Of a DNA stretch of 64,000 nt, positions 9,959-17,835 are shown piece after piece. Position numbers and translations under genes: made by a program. The first letter of the stretch is position 1. Each line of letters starts with the position of its first letter. The notes under the pieces are model-generated. The model searched no databases. It saw only the letters and a program-made list of their open reading frames with translations, and had not been told where the DNA came from. This stretch comes from Novosphingobium colocasiae (GTDB taxonomy: Bacteria; Pseudomonadota; Alphaproteobacteria; Sphingomonadales; Sphingomonadaceae): NCBI RefSeq assembly GCF_014652555.1, contig NZ_BMZA01000001.1, positions 596,900-660,899 on the forward strand, in the 5' to 3' direction.

Positions 9959-10960
9959 ATGGACCACACTCTTGCCCTGCCGCTGCTGATCGGCCTGGTG
10001 GCGCTGGCGCTGGCGTTCGATTTCCTGAACGGCCTGCACGATGCCGCCAACGCCATTGCCACGGTGGTGGCGACCCGGCTGCTGTCACCGGTGGTCGCGG
10101 TGCTGTTCGCCGCTGCGGGCAACTTCGCGGCCTACTGGTTCGTCGGTCTCCACGTTGCCGAAACCGTCGGCAAGGGCATCGTCTCGGCCGATACCATCAC
10201 CCCGGCGGTGGTGTTCGGGGCGCTGATCGGAGCGATGTTCTGGAACGTCGTCACCTGGCTCAAGGGCATTCCCTCCAGCTCCAGCCACGCGCTGATCGGC
10301 GGCCTCTTGGGCGCAGGGATCGCCCATGGCGGGTTCGGCGTTGTCGAAAGCAGCGGCACCAGCAAGACGGTCATCGCCATCGTCCTCTCGCCGGTGATCG
10401 GCTTCGCGATTGCCATGGCGCTGATGCTGCTGACAAGCTGGTGCTTCCGCGGCGTTGGCCCGCGCGCTTCCAATGGCGCGTTCAAGAGCCTGCACCTGAT
10501 CTCCAGCGCCGCCTATTCGATCAGCCACGGCGGCAACGATGCCCAGAAGACGATGGGTATCATCACGGTCCTGCTCTATTCCACCGGCCACCTCACCGGC
10601 GATTTCGCGGTGCCGCAATGGGTGGTTCTGTCGTGTTACACCGCCATCGCGCTGGGCACGCTGTCTGGCGGCTGGAAGATCATCAAGACGATGGGCACGC
10701 GGCTGACCAAGCTCAACCACCATTCTGGCTTCTGCGCCTCCACCGCCGGCTCGTTCGTGGTGTTCGGCGCGAGCGCGATGGGCATCCCGGTATCGACCAC
10801 TCACGCCATCACCGGGTCGGTCGTCGGCACCGGCGCGGCGCGGCGTTCCTCCGCCGTGCGGTGGAGCGTGGCGAGCCGGGTCATCGTCGCCTGGTTCATC
10901 ACCATCCCCGCCAGCGCCTTCGTCGGCGCGCTGTTCTATGGGCTTACGACGCTGTTCTGA
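9959..10960 (+). CDS. pit: inorganic phosphate transporter, PiT family
   Basis: A 333-residue inner-membrane low-affinity phosphate permease. Both PiT signature repeats are present: DFLNGLHDAANAIATVV near the N-terminus and SISHGGNDAQKTMGII in the second half, each with the conserved (G)xxDxAN/ND core. About ten hydrophobic helices can be traced. The gene follows the NUDIX-DUF47 frame by 15 bases, which makes them a likely co-transcribed pair in which DUF47 modulates the transporter. A palindromic repeat lies immediately downstream. Confidence 0.93.
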   Translation: MDHTLALPLLIGLVALALAFDFLNGLHDAANAIATVVATRLLSPVVAVLFAAAGNFAAYWFVGLHVAETVGKGIVSADTITPAVVFGALIGAMFWNVVTWLKGIPSSSSHALIGGLLGAGIAHGGFGVVESSGTSKTVIAIVLSPVIGFAIAMALMLLTSWCFRGVGPRASNGAFKSLHLISSAAYSISHGGNDAQKTMGIITVLLYSTGHLTGDFAVPQWVVLSCYTAIALGTLSGGWKIIKTMGTRLTKLNHHSGFCASTAGSFVVFGASAMGIPVSTTHAITGSVVGTGAARRSSAVRWSVASRVIVAWFITIPASAFVGALFYGLTTLF

Positions 10961-10980
10961 GCAACGATAACGACCAATTT

Positions 10981-11053
10981 CCGTTCGGATCGAGCGAAGT
11001 CGAGATACGTGAGCGCAGGGCCAGCGTATCTCGACTTCGCTCGATACGAACGG
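10981..11053. repeat. dispersed inverted repeat, family R1 (copy 1)
   Basis: Arms at 10982-11008 and 11026-11052 are 27 bases each with one mismatch and a 17-base loop; the arm contains CGAGCGAAGTCGAGAT. A second copy of the same family is at 27010-27084. It lies between the convergent pit and lipoprotein genes, so it could also fold as a bidirectional transcript end, but there is no T-tract. Confidence 0.85.
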
Positions 11054-11079
11054 AGCAGGGGCGACCGGAGCTGACGTAA

Positions 11080-11664
11080 TCAGTCCACCGCCACGTCCTT
11101 CAAGTCAGCACTCTCGATGCCCCAGCGCAGTTGTGCCGGCGTCGCCCCGTCCACATCGTTGACCCGGCGCAGCACCACGTCGCCCTCCAGCCGATAGCGG
11201 CTGCCGTCCTGTCGCACCCCGGTCAGCACGGCGGCCGCGGTGTAATAGAGCGATCCGGCCCCGGCATCCATTTCGCCGCCGGGCACCGCCACGGTGATGG
11301 TGCGATAGCGGCTCCACCACTGGGCAAAGGCGGCGCGGCTCGACTGCGGATAGCGGAACTGGGCCCAGGCTTCATCAAACCGGCGGTTTTCGAGCGCCCG
11401 CGCCCAGGTCAGCAGGACCGCTCGCGCGCCCTTCTCGCCCCTTTCGGCCTGCGTCATCGGCGGCAGCGTGGGCGAGGGCAGCATGGTTTCGGGAGGGGCG
11501 TGCGTTTCCTCCTCCGGGGTGGGCGATGGGACGGCTTGCGGCGCGGTCATCGGATCATCCGGCAAGGCCACCGTGTCGCTCGTCTGCGGTGACGGGGCGT
11601 CCGGCTGGTTGCAGGCGGAAAGCGTCAGGGTCAGGGCCAGCACGGTGGGCGGGATCAGGCGCAT
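11080..11664 (-). CDS. hypothetical lipoprotein
   Basis: A 194-residue predicted lipoprotein of unknown function. The N-terminus MRLIPPTVLALTLTLSAC ends in a lipobox, followed by a long low-complexity Pro/Thr/Glu-rich linker (residues ~20-75), then a compact domain with RAVLLTWARALENRRFDEAW and SLYYTAAAVLTGVRQDGSRY. The helix-rich start of this domain followed by strands resembles small NTF2-like periplasmic folds, but I cannot assign a family. The start was chosen at the ATG 11662-11664 because the signal peptide begins there and a GGAG sits upstream; the open frame continues further upstream without plausible coding content. Confidence 0.75.
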   Translation of the reverse strand: MRLIPPTVLALTLTLSACNQPDAPSPQTSDTVALPDDPMTAPQAVPSPTPEEETHAPPETMLPSPTLPPMTQAERGEKGARAVLLTWARALENRRFDEAWAQFRYPQSSRAAFAQWWSRYRTITVAVPGGEMDAGAGSLYYTAAAVLTGVRQDGSRYRLEGDVVLRRVNDVDGATPAQLRWGIESADLKDVAVD

Positions 11665-11787
11665 GGGGGTACTCCGCAAGCAGGGCGCTCCTGCCGGAAC
11701 GGACAGGCGCGCCGCCCGTTCCGGCTCGACAGCGCAGTCCGGGATGGTTAGGCGAGGGCCCTTGCGCCGCAAGGAATGCCCGGACCC

Positions 11788-12462
11788 ATGAAACTCATCA
11801 TCGGCAACAAGAACTATTCGAGCTGGTCGCTGCGCGCTTGGCTGGCCGCCAAGCAATCGGGCGTGGCCTTCGAGGAGATGACCGTCCCGCTGCTCGGCGA
11901 GGACTGGGAAGCGCTCAAGAGCGGGACCGACGAGATCGCCCCGTCCGCCGGCAAGCTGCCGGTGCTGTGGGATGGCGATGCGGTGGTGTGGGATAGCCTC
12001 GCGATCATCGAATACCTGGCCGACAAGGTGGGCCGTGAACGCTTCTGGCCCAAGGCCGACGATGCCCGGGCGATGGCCCGCTCGATGGTGGCGGAGATGC
12101 ATTCCAGCTACCTGCCGCTGCGCCGCTCGCTGCCGATGAACATCCGCGCGCGTGTGGAAGGCATCGACATCGGGGCGGATGTGCGCGCCGATATCGTCCG
12201 CATCCTGACTTTGTGGGCCGAAGCGCGGGCGCGGTTCGGCAAGGGCGGCCCCTACCTGTTCGGCAGCTTCTGCGCGGCGGACGTGATCTACGCCCCGGTC
12301 GTCAGCCGGTTCCTGACCTACGGCATCGGCGTCCCCGGCTTCGCGCAGGCCTATATGCAGGCGGTGTGGGAACACGAATGGATGCAAGCCTGGATCGCCG
12401 CCGCGGAAGCCGAGGAATGGGTGATCGAGCAGTTTGAGGTGGGGGCACCGACCCGGGCTTGA
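11788..12462 (+). CDS. glutathione S-transferase family protein
   Basis: A 224-residue cytosolic GST. The thioredoxin-like N-terminal domain starts MKLIIGNKNYSSWSLRAWL, with Ser residues in the position of the catalytic Ser/Tyr, and includes GKLPVLWDGDAVVWDSLAI (cis-Pro and the glutathione gamma-Glu binding D-S). The helical C-terminal domain contains PYLFGSFCAADVIYAPVVSRF with the conserved N-capping box Asp. The ATG at 11788 is preferred over one 12 bases earlier because AAGGA at 11771-11775 is better spaced and the domain begins at once. Substrates are unknown. A long repeat-filled region follows. Confidence 0.9.
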   Translation: MKLIIGNKNYSSWSLRAWLAAKQSGVAFEEMTVPLLGEDWEALKSGTDEIAPSAGKLPVLWDGDAVVWDSLAIIEYLADKVGRERFWPKADDARAMARSMVAEMHSSYLPLRRSLPMNIRARVEGIDIGADVRADIVRILTLWAEARARFGKGGPYLFGSFCAADVIYAPVVSRFLTYGIGVPGFAQAYMQAVWEHEWMQAWIAAAEAEEWVIEQFEVGAPTRA

Positions 12463-12484
12463 GCGGCTGGGCGGTCACGCCGGG

Positions 12485-12625
12485 CCCACCCCGCTGCGAC
12501 TAACGTGCTGCGCACGCAAGTCTCGCTCCCCTCCCGCGAGCGGGCGGGGATACCCGGGCATGCCTTCCCGCTTGCGGGAGGGCCGGAAGGCTTGGCGATT
12601 TTATCGCCTAGCCGGACGGGGTGGG
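12485..12625. repeat. dispersed palindromic repeat, family R2 (copy 1)
   Basis: Bounded by CCCACCCC (12485) and GGGGTGGG (ending 12625). Its first ~60 bases match, in inverted orientation, the element between murC and murB (50259-50338), sharing CCGCTGCGACTAACG and GCAAGTCTCGCTCCCCTCCC. This copy carries an extra internal hairpin (CTTCCCGCTTGCGGGAGG, around 12563-12580) not present in the other. Confidence 0.75.
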
Positions 12626-12643
12626 CGAGAGCGGCGAGAAGAA

Positions 12644-12799
12644 AAATGGTTCACGCGGAGGCGCGAAGGCGCAGAGACGTAAGGCTTGCCGCAGCGCGGC
12701 TATCCTTACCGACGATGCGTGTGCCTCACCGTTGAACGGCGAGAATGGCTGCGCCACCCGCAACACCTCTGCGCCTCCGCGCCTTTGCGTGAACCACTT
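12644..12799. repeat. long inverted-repeat element, family R3 (copy 1)
   Basis: Arms 12644-12676 and 12767-12799 pair over about 33 bases with a few mismatches (arm core GCGCGAAGGCGCAGAG). The interior has a small hairpin GCCGCAGCGCGGC. A diverged copy lies at 13057-13207 with the same interior sequence GCTTGCCGCAGCGCGGCT. No coding content. Confidence 0.8.
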
Positions 12800-12851
12800 T
12801 TCCTGCCTCGAGCCGATCGGATGTGCATCCCGAGCGCAACGCCCGCCTCAG

Positions 12852-13040
12852 TCCTTTCCTACATCCCCCACTTGCGGCAAAATCCGCAACGGTGCGCCTG
12901 CGCCTGCTCTTTCCCATCGTTGGAAGCCGAAATGCCGTGCAATGTCGGATGAGTGTAACTTTCGTATTTCCTGTTCAAGTTACTGATTTAAAATCGAAAA
13001 TATCGATTTTCGAAAGTTACAAGGTGTAACCTTTGTAAAC
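12852..13040. repeat. paired ~190-base element, family R4 (copy 1)
   Basis: AT-richer than its surroundings. Blocks CCTTTCCTACATCCCCCAC (12852-12870), AATCCGC, GCTCTTTC, GTGTAACTTTCG (12953-12964) and a terminal CGAAAGTTAC...GTGTAACCTTTGTAAAC (13011-13040) recur in the same order on the opposite strand at 31562-31756. The ends carry inverted GTGTAACTTTCG/CGAAAGTTAC motifs and an internal hairpin AAAATCGA...TCGATTTT. No ORF is convincing. Confidence 0.7.
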
Positions 13041-13056
13041 TTCGCAAGGAGGAAAC

Positions 13057-13207
13057 AGGTTCGCGCAGAGACGCAAAGGCGCAGAGATGTCCAGCTTGCC
13101 GCAGCGCGGCTGTCCTTTCCGAGGGTGCGTTTTTCTCGCCGTGGAAACAGAGACAAGGGCTGCGCCATCGCGCACACCTCTGCGCCTTTGCGTCTCTGCG
13201 CGACCCT
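13057..13207. repeat. long inverted-repeat element, family R3 (copy 2)
   Basis: Arms 13057-13086 and 13178-13207 (core GACGCAAAGGCGCAGAG) pair almost perfectly over 30 bases. Interior shares GCTTGCCGCAGCGCGGCT and the following TCCTT.CCGA with copy 1 at 12644-12799. Together the two copies flank the R4 element. Confidence 0.8.
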
Positions 13208-13247
13208 CTTTTTCTTTCTTCGGGCGGCCACGCCCGGCCCACGCCGC

Positions 13248-13709
13248 CTAAGCCGGCCGTTCCGTTTCGTAGGGCGTACCGTCCTTGTGGGCGTATCCGG
13301 CCTCGTTCCAGATCATGTCGATATCCGGATAGTCGCCGCCGTTGTCGGGTCCGGCGCTGATCGCGATGAAGCTGCAATCGGCCTCGCTCTCGTTGACGAG
13401 GTGGTGGCCGTCCTCGCTGTCGGCGGGCCAGGCGCAGACGTCGCCGGCCTGGATCACGGTGCGGCCGCTGTTCTCGATCAGCACCGCTTCGCCGGTCAGC
13501 ATCACCAGCAGTTCGTCCTCGCCGCGATGCCAGTGGCGCTGGCTCGACCATGCGCCGGGCTTGAGCACGACGTGGCTGGCACCCATCGCCGTCAATCCCG
13601 CCGCCGGGGCGAGGCGGCGATACCAGCGGCCCGAGACGGCCTTGTCGAAAGGAGCGGGGTAACCGGTGGCGTTGGTCTGGGGCAGCGCCTCGATATCGAT
13701 CCGGGGCAT
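13248..13709 (-). CDS. cupin domain-containing protein
   Basis: A 153-residue single-domain cupin. Motif 1 appears as QRHWHRGEDELLVMLTGEA (His-x-His then Glu as metal ligands) and motif 2 as PADSEDGHHLVN. These residues support a mononuclear metal centre. Such small cupins often bind or isomerise small metabolites; no substrate is indicated. It is divergent from dapE, with 66 bases between the start codons, so both promoters must lie in that short stretch. Confidence 0.85.
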   Translation of the reverse strand: MPRIDIEALPQTNATGYPAPFDKAVSGRWYRRLAPAAGLTAMGASHVVLKPGAWSSQRHWHRGEDELLVMLTGEAVLIENSGRTVIQAGDVCAWPADSEDGHHLVNESEADCSFIAISAGPDNGGDYPDIDMIWNEAGYAHKDGTPYETERPA

Positions 13710-13775
13710 GCGTGCTCTCCGGCACAGGTCTGGCCCCACTGGCCAAGCGTTCCGCCCTGTGCGATGGGCTGCACC

Positions 13776-14939
13776 ATGTCCCAGATCGCATCCGCCGCGG
13801 CAAGCGTCATCGACCTCGCGCAAGCCCTTATCGCCTGCCCCAGCGTCACCCCGGCGCAGGGGCTGGTGTTCGATTGCCTGGAGGCGCAGCTTGCCCCGCT
13901 CGGCTTCGCGGTGACCCGGTTCGTGCGCGGCGAAGCGCCGGATGGGCCGGTGGAGAACCTCTATGCCGTGCGGCGCGGGCCGGAGGGATCGCGCCACTTC
14001 GCGTTTGCCGGGCATGTCGATGTGGTGCCGCCGGGCGATGGCTGGACCAGCGCGCCGTTCGCACCCGAAGTGCGCAGCGCGCCGGGCGGGGACCTGCTCT
14101 ACGGGCGCGGTGCGGTGGACATGAAGGGGTCTATCGCCGCGATGATCGCCGCCGCGCGCGAGATTCCGGCCGAGGCGGGGACGCTCAGCTTCATCATCAC
14201 CGGCGACGAGGAAGGACCGGCGCGCTACGGCACCGTCGCCCTGATCGAGCATATGCGCGAAGCCGGCGAGGTTCCCGATGTGATCGTGGTGGGCGAGCCG
14301 ACCAGCGTGAACCGGCTGGGCGACATGATGAAGATCGGCCGGCGCGGCTCGGTCAACATCTTCCTCACCGTCGAAGGCGTGCAGGGCCATGTCGCTTATC
14401 CGCATCTGGCCGACAACCCGATCACGAAGCTGGTCGCGATGCTGGCCGAACTGAAGGCGCTGGCGCTGGATGACGGGACTGACTGGTTCCAGCCCTCGAA
14501 CCTGGAGGTGACCGACCTCACCGTCGGCAATCCGGCGCACAATGTCATCCCGGCACGCGCCGAAGCGCGCATCTCGATCCGGTTCAACGATACCCACACC
14601 GGTGCGGGGCTGGCCGAGCGGGTGAGCGCTATCGCTGCGAAGCACGGCGGCACCGCGCGCGCGCTGATATCGGGCGAGGCGTTCCTGACCCCGCCGGGGC
14701 CGTTCTCCACCCTGCTGGCCGAGGCGATCCGGGCGGAAACGGGGATCGATCCCGAACTGTCGACCAGCGGCGGCACCTCCGATGCACGGTTCCTCAAGGA
14801 TGTGGCCCCGGTGATCGAGTTCGGCCTGTGCAACGCGACGATGCACAAGCGCGACGAGGCGGTGGCGGTCGATGATCTCGATCTGCTCGCCCGGATTTAC
14901 CGCCGCGCCGCGCTGGCTGCCCTCGGGGCTGGACAATAG
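13776..14939 (+). CDS. dapE: succinyl-diaminopimelate desuccinylase
   Basis: An M20-family zinc metallohydrolase, 387 residues, that converts N-succinyl-LL-diaminopimelate to LL-diaminopimelate in lysine and meso-DAP synthesis. Metal-ligand motifs are FAGHVDVVPPGD, YGRGAVDMKGS, TGDEEGPARYGT and VGEPTS; the dimerisation/active-site segments SGGTSDARF and NATMHKRDE are at the C-terminus. The start is the ATG at 13776 (MSQIASAAASV); an ATG four codons upstream is possible. Its product feeds murE, encoded about 27 kb downstream in this window. The dicarboxylate symporter follows after 49 bases. Confidence 0.95.
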   Translation: MSQIASAAASVIDLAQALIACPSVTPAQGLVFDCLEAQLAPLGFAVTRFVRGEAPDGPVENLYAVRRGPEGSRHFAFAGHVDVVPPGDGWTSAPFAPEVRSAPGGDLLYGRGAVDMKGSIAAMIAAAREIPAEAGTLSFIITGDEEGPARYGTVALIEHMREAGEVPDVIVVGEPTSVNRLGDMMKIGRRGSVNIFLTVEGVQGHVAYPHLADNPITKLVAMLAELKALALDDGTDWFQPSNLEVTDLTVGNPAHNVIPARAEARISIRFNDTHTGAGLAERVSAIAAKHGGTARALISGEAFLTPPGPFSTLLAEAIRAETGIDPELSTSGGTSDARFLKDVAPVIEFGLCNATMHKRDEAVAVDDLDLLARIYRRAALAALGAGQ

Positions 14940-14988
14940 CGCCTGCCGCCCGCCACAGTCGCGGCGGGACAATGGAGAAGCAGCGCGA

Positions 14989-16296
14989 ATGACAGCCATG
15001 GCGGAAACCAACGCCGCAGCCGAGGCCGGCCACAAGGGCTTGCAATGGCGCATCCTGATCGGGTTCGTACTCGGCCTCGTGATGGGCCTTCTGGTCTACA
15101 CGTTCGCCCGGGATGCGCCTTGGGTGCAGGGGCTGATCGCCTATGGCACCATCCCGGTCGGCCAGATTTTCCTGCGCCTGCTGTTCATGCTGGTGATCCC
15201 GCTGCTGTTTTCGGCGCTCGTCGTCGGCATCGCCGAGATGGGCGAGATCCGCGCGCTGCGCAAAGTCGGCGCGGCAACGCTGATCTACACCTTCATCGTT
15301 TCGGGCATCGCGGTGGCGCTCAGCCTTGTCGTGGTGAATGTCCTGCGTCCCGGTGACGGGGTGGACCGCGCTGCGGCGCAGGAGCTGCTGAACAAGAGCG
15401 CGGCGGCGGCCGGGGCGATCATCGAGAAATCGCACGACAGCAAGTCGGGCGTCGAGGCGGTGCTGGGGCTGGTGCCGTCGAACATCATCACCGCGATGAG
15501 CGATAACGATATCCTGGCGGTGATGTTCTTCGCGCTGTTCTTCGGGATCGGCCTGCTGCTGGTGCAGACGCCGCGCGCGGCGACGCTCAAGGATGCGATC
15601 GAAGGCGTGTTCGAGGTGTCGATGAAGCTCATCGGCCTCGTCATCCGCATGGCCCCTTATGCGATCTTCTGCTTCATGTTCAATCTGGCCGCGCAGTTCG
15701 GCTGGGACCTGATCTTCAAGCTGGCGGCCTATGTCGGCGTGGTGCTGCTGGCGCTGGCCTTGCAGATGTTCGGCGTGTTCTCGGCGCTGCTGGCGTTCGT
15801 CGCCCGCAAGAGCCCCATCGTCTTCTTCCGCGAAACCCGCGAGGCGAGCGTGATGGCGTTCTCCACCGCCAGCTCCAACGCCACCCTGCCGACCTCGCTG
15901 CGGGTGGCGCATGACGAGCTCAAGCTGCCCGATCGCGTGGCGCGCTTCGTGCTGACCATCGGGGCGACCGCCAACCAGAACGGCACCGCGATGTTCGAAG
16001 GGGTGACGGTGCTGTTCCTCGCCCAGTTCTTCCACGTCGATCTCAGTCTTGGCGAGCAGTTGTTCGTCATGGCGATCTGCATCCTCGCCGGGGTCGGCAC
16101 GGCGGGGGTGCCGGCCGGTTCGCTCCCGGTGATCGCGCTGATCCTGGGCAGCGTGGGCGTCCCGCCCGAAGGCATCGGCCTGATCGTGGGGGTGGACCGC
16201 TTCCTCGACATGTGCCGCACGACGCTCAACGTGGTCGGCGACCTGGTCTGCGCGACGGTGATCTCGGCGGTCAGCGGGGAAGAGGCATTGGCCTGA
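14989..16296 (+). CDS. dicarboxylate/amino acid:cation symporter (DAACS family)
   Basis: A 435-residue inner-membrane sodium/proton-coupled carrier of the glutamate/C4-dicarboxylate family. Diagnostic features are the serine-rich re-entrant loop FSTASSNATLPTS, the following GATANQNGTAMFEG (Na/substrate site NQNGTA), GVGTAGVPAGSLPV and the C-terminal VDRFLDMCRTTLNVVGD. GGAGAAG at 14974-14980 is spaced 8 bases from the ATG at 14989. Substrate is probably glutamate, aspartate or C4-dicarboxylate, but cannot be decided from sequence alone. Confidence 0.92.
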   Translation: MTAMAETNAAAEAGHKGLQWRILIGFVLGLVMGLLVYTFARDAPWVQGLIAYGTIPVGQIFLRLLFMLVIPLLFSALVVGIAEMGEIRALRKVGAATLIYTFIVSGIAVALSLVVVNVLRPGDGVDRAAAQELLNKSAAAAGAIIEKSHDSKSGVEAVLGLVPSNIITAMSDNDILAVMFFALFFGIGLLLVQTPRAATLKDAIEGVFEVSMKLIGLVIRMAPYAIFCFMFNLAAQFGWDLIFKLAAYVGVVLLALALQMFGVFSALLAFVARKSPIVFFRETREASVMAFSTASSNATLPTSLRVAHDELKLPDRVARFVLTIGATANQNGTAMFEGVTVLFLAQFFHVDLSLGEQLFVMAICILAGVGTAGVPAGSLPVIALILGSVGVPPEGIGLIVGVDRFLDMCRTTLNVVGDLVCATVISAVSGEEALA

Positions 16297-16311
16297 GCAA
16301 TCGGGCGTCAG

Positions 16312-17781
16312 CTACCCGGAAACCACCTCGACGATGGTTTCCAGCCCGAGCCAGTCGGCCAGTGCCTTGTGGTCCTTGCCGACGCTGGCGCTGTAGAGCG
16401 CCTGTACCGGTTCCTGTAGCGACAGCACCAGCGCGCTGTCGCGCCGTTCCAGCGTGGTCTGGGTCAGGCCGATATCCGTAACCCCGGTGAGCCGGCGACA
16501 CAGGCGCACCGCCAGCCCCCAGCCGACGGCATGGCGCAGGTCCTCGGCCGAGGCGAGCTGGGCGAGCTGATCGGGCGGGGTGGTCTGACCGGAGTTGGCG
16601 AACACGGTCATCGCCATCATCCCCCGCCCGCGCATGTCGAGGCCGATCCAGCGCTTGCGCAGCGCCCAGGCCAGCGCTTCCTCGGTGCGCATGTTGGGTT
16701 CGGTGCTCATCGCCGCCAGCGCCAGCATGCCGGCCGCCTGCCGCAGGCTGCCATCGCGGCTGTTCTCGGTGCAGGCGGGCGCGGTCCATGATGCCACGGC
16801 CACCGCGTCCTGCGCCGAAACGCGTGAACTGATGGCAAAGCCCGCCACGCTGGCCAGCATCGGGTCCTGCGCGCGCACGGCCGGCTCAAGCTGCTTGTAC
16901 AGCAGGCCTTCGCGCAGGCCCCACGATGAAAACACCAGCCGCGACGGCTTGAGCTGGCTGATGACCTGGACCAGCAGCGCCGCCGCATCGGGCAGGCTGG
17001 CCACGCGCGAGGTAGAGGTGCGCGGGTCGGGCTCGCCGATGCGGCCCTTGGCGAAGCGACGGGCCAGCAGCAGCGCGGTTTCGGCGGGGAGGGCAAAGCC
17101 GTGCGGATCATCCACGGGCCAGTCGAGCGTGCGCATCGCCTGCAGGCCGAGCGCGCGCCACGAACCGCCGACGATATAGAGCGTCTGCCCCGCACCGTGG
17201 CTCCAGCCTGCCTTGGCAAGGCCGGCGCGCAGCACCGAGCCCAGCCGGGCGCTGCCGCTGGCCCTGAGGTCGGAGAGCCTCAGAGTGCCGAGCGGGAGAG
17301 TCAGCCCGTTGTTGAGGATCGCGCCGCTGTCCACGCCGACCAGTTCCAGGCTGCCGCCGCCCAGATCCGCCACGGTTCCCGTCGCGCCCGGGAAGGCCGC
17401 GATCACGCCGGTGGCGCTGGCGCGCGCTTCCTCGTCACCGCTGAGGAGGCGCGGGTTGAGGCCGATGGCCCGCACGGCATCGAGAAACGCGCGTCCGTTG
17501 CTCGCATCGCGCGCGGCGGCGGTGGCCACGCATTCGATGTTGGTCACGCCCTGCAGCCGCAGCAGCGTTGCGAAGCGGGCGAGGGCGGAGAGCGCGGTGC
17601 GCATCGCCTTGTCGGAAAGGGTCCCGGTGCGGGCCAGATCGCGGCCGAGCCGGGCGTTGACCCGCTCGTTCAGCACCACCGTCGGCGCGCGCGGCGGGCC
17701 GTTGTAGACCACGAGCCGGACCGTGTTCGATCCGATATCGATGATCGCGCGGCGTTCGCTGGACTGGCTGATGCCGATCAT
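16312..17781 (-). CDS. ppx: exopolyphosphatase / pppGpp phosphohydrolase (Ppx/GppA)
   Basis: An ASKHA-superfamily phosphatase, 489 residues. The N-terminal phosphate-1 motif is AIIDIGSNTVRLVVY and the phosphate-2 motif is VADLGGGSLELV. The later part fits the HD-like C-terminal region of Ppx. It degrades polyphosphate chains from the end and may also act on pppGpp. It lies 54 bases downstream of ppk on the same strand, the classic ppk-ppx pair that sets polyphosphate level. Its end is 15 bases from the convergent symporter gene. Confidence 0.92.
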   Translation of the reverse strand: MIGISQSSERRAIIDIGSNTVRLVVYNGPPRAPTVVLNERVNARLGRDLARTGTLSDKAMRTALSALARFATLLRLQGVTNIECVATAAARDASNGRAFLDAVRAIGLNPRLLSGDEEARASATGVIAAFPGATGTVADLGGGSLELVGVDSGAILNNGLTLPLGTLRLSDLRASGSARLGSVLRAGLAKAGWSHGAGQTLYIVGGSWRALGLQAMRTLDWPVDDPHGFALPAETALLLARRFAKGRIGEPDPRTSTSRVASLPDAAALLVQVISQLKPSRLVFSSWGLREGLLYKQLEPAVRAQDPMLASVAGFAISSRVSAQDAVAVASWTAPACTENSRDGSLRQAAGMLALAAMSTEPNMRTEEALAWALRKRWIGLDMRGRGMMAMTVFANSGQTTPPDQLAQLASAEDLRHAVGWGLAVRLCRRLTGVTDIGLTQTTLERRDSALVLSLQEPVQALYSASVGKDHKALADWLGLETIVEVVSG

Positions 17782-17835
17782 ATCGCAAAGACGAATCGCA
17801 TGAGGCCCGGTTCCAGGCGGAAGGCCGCTCCTATG

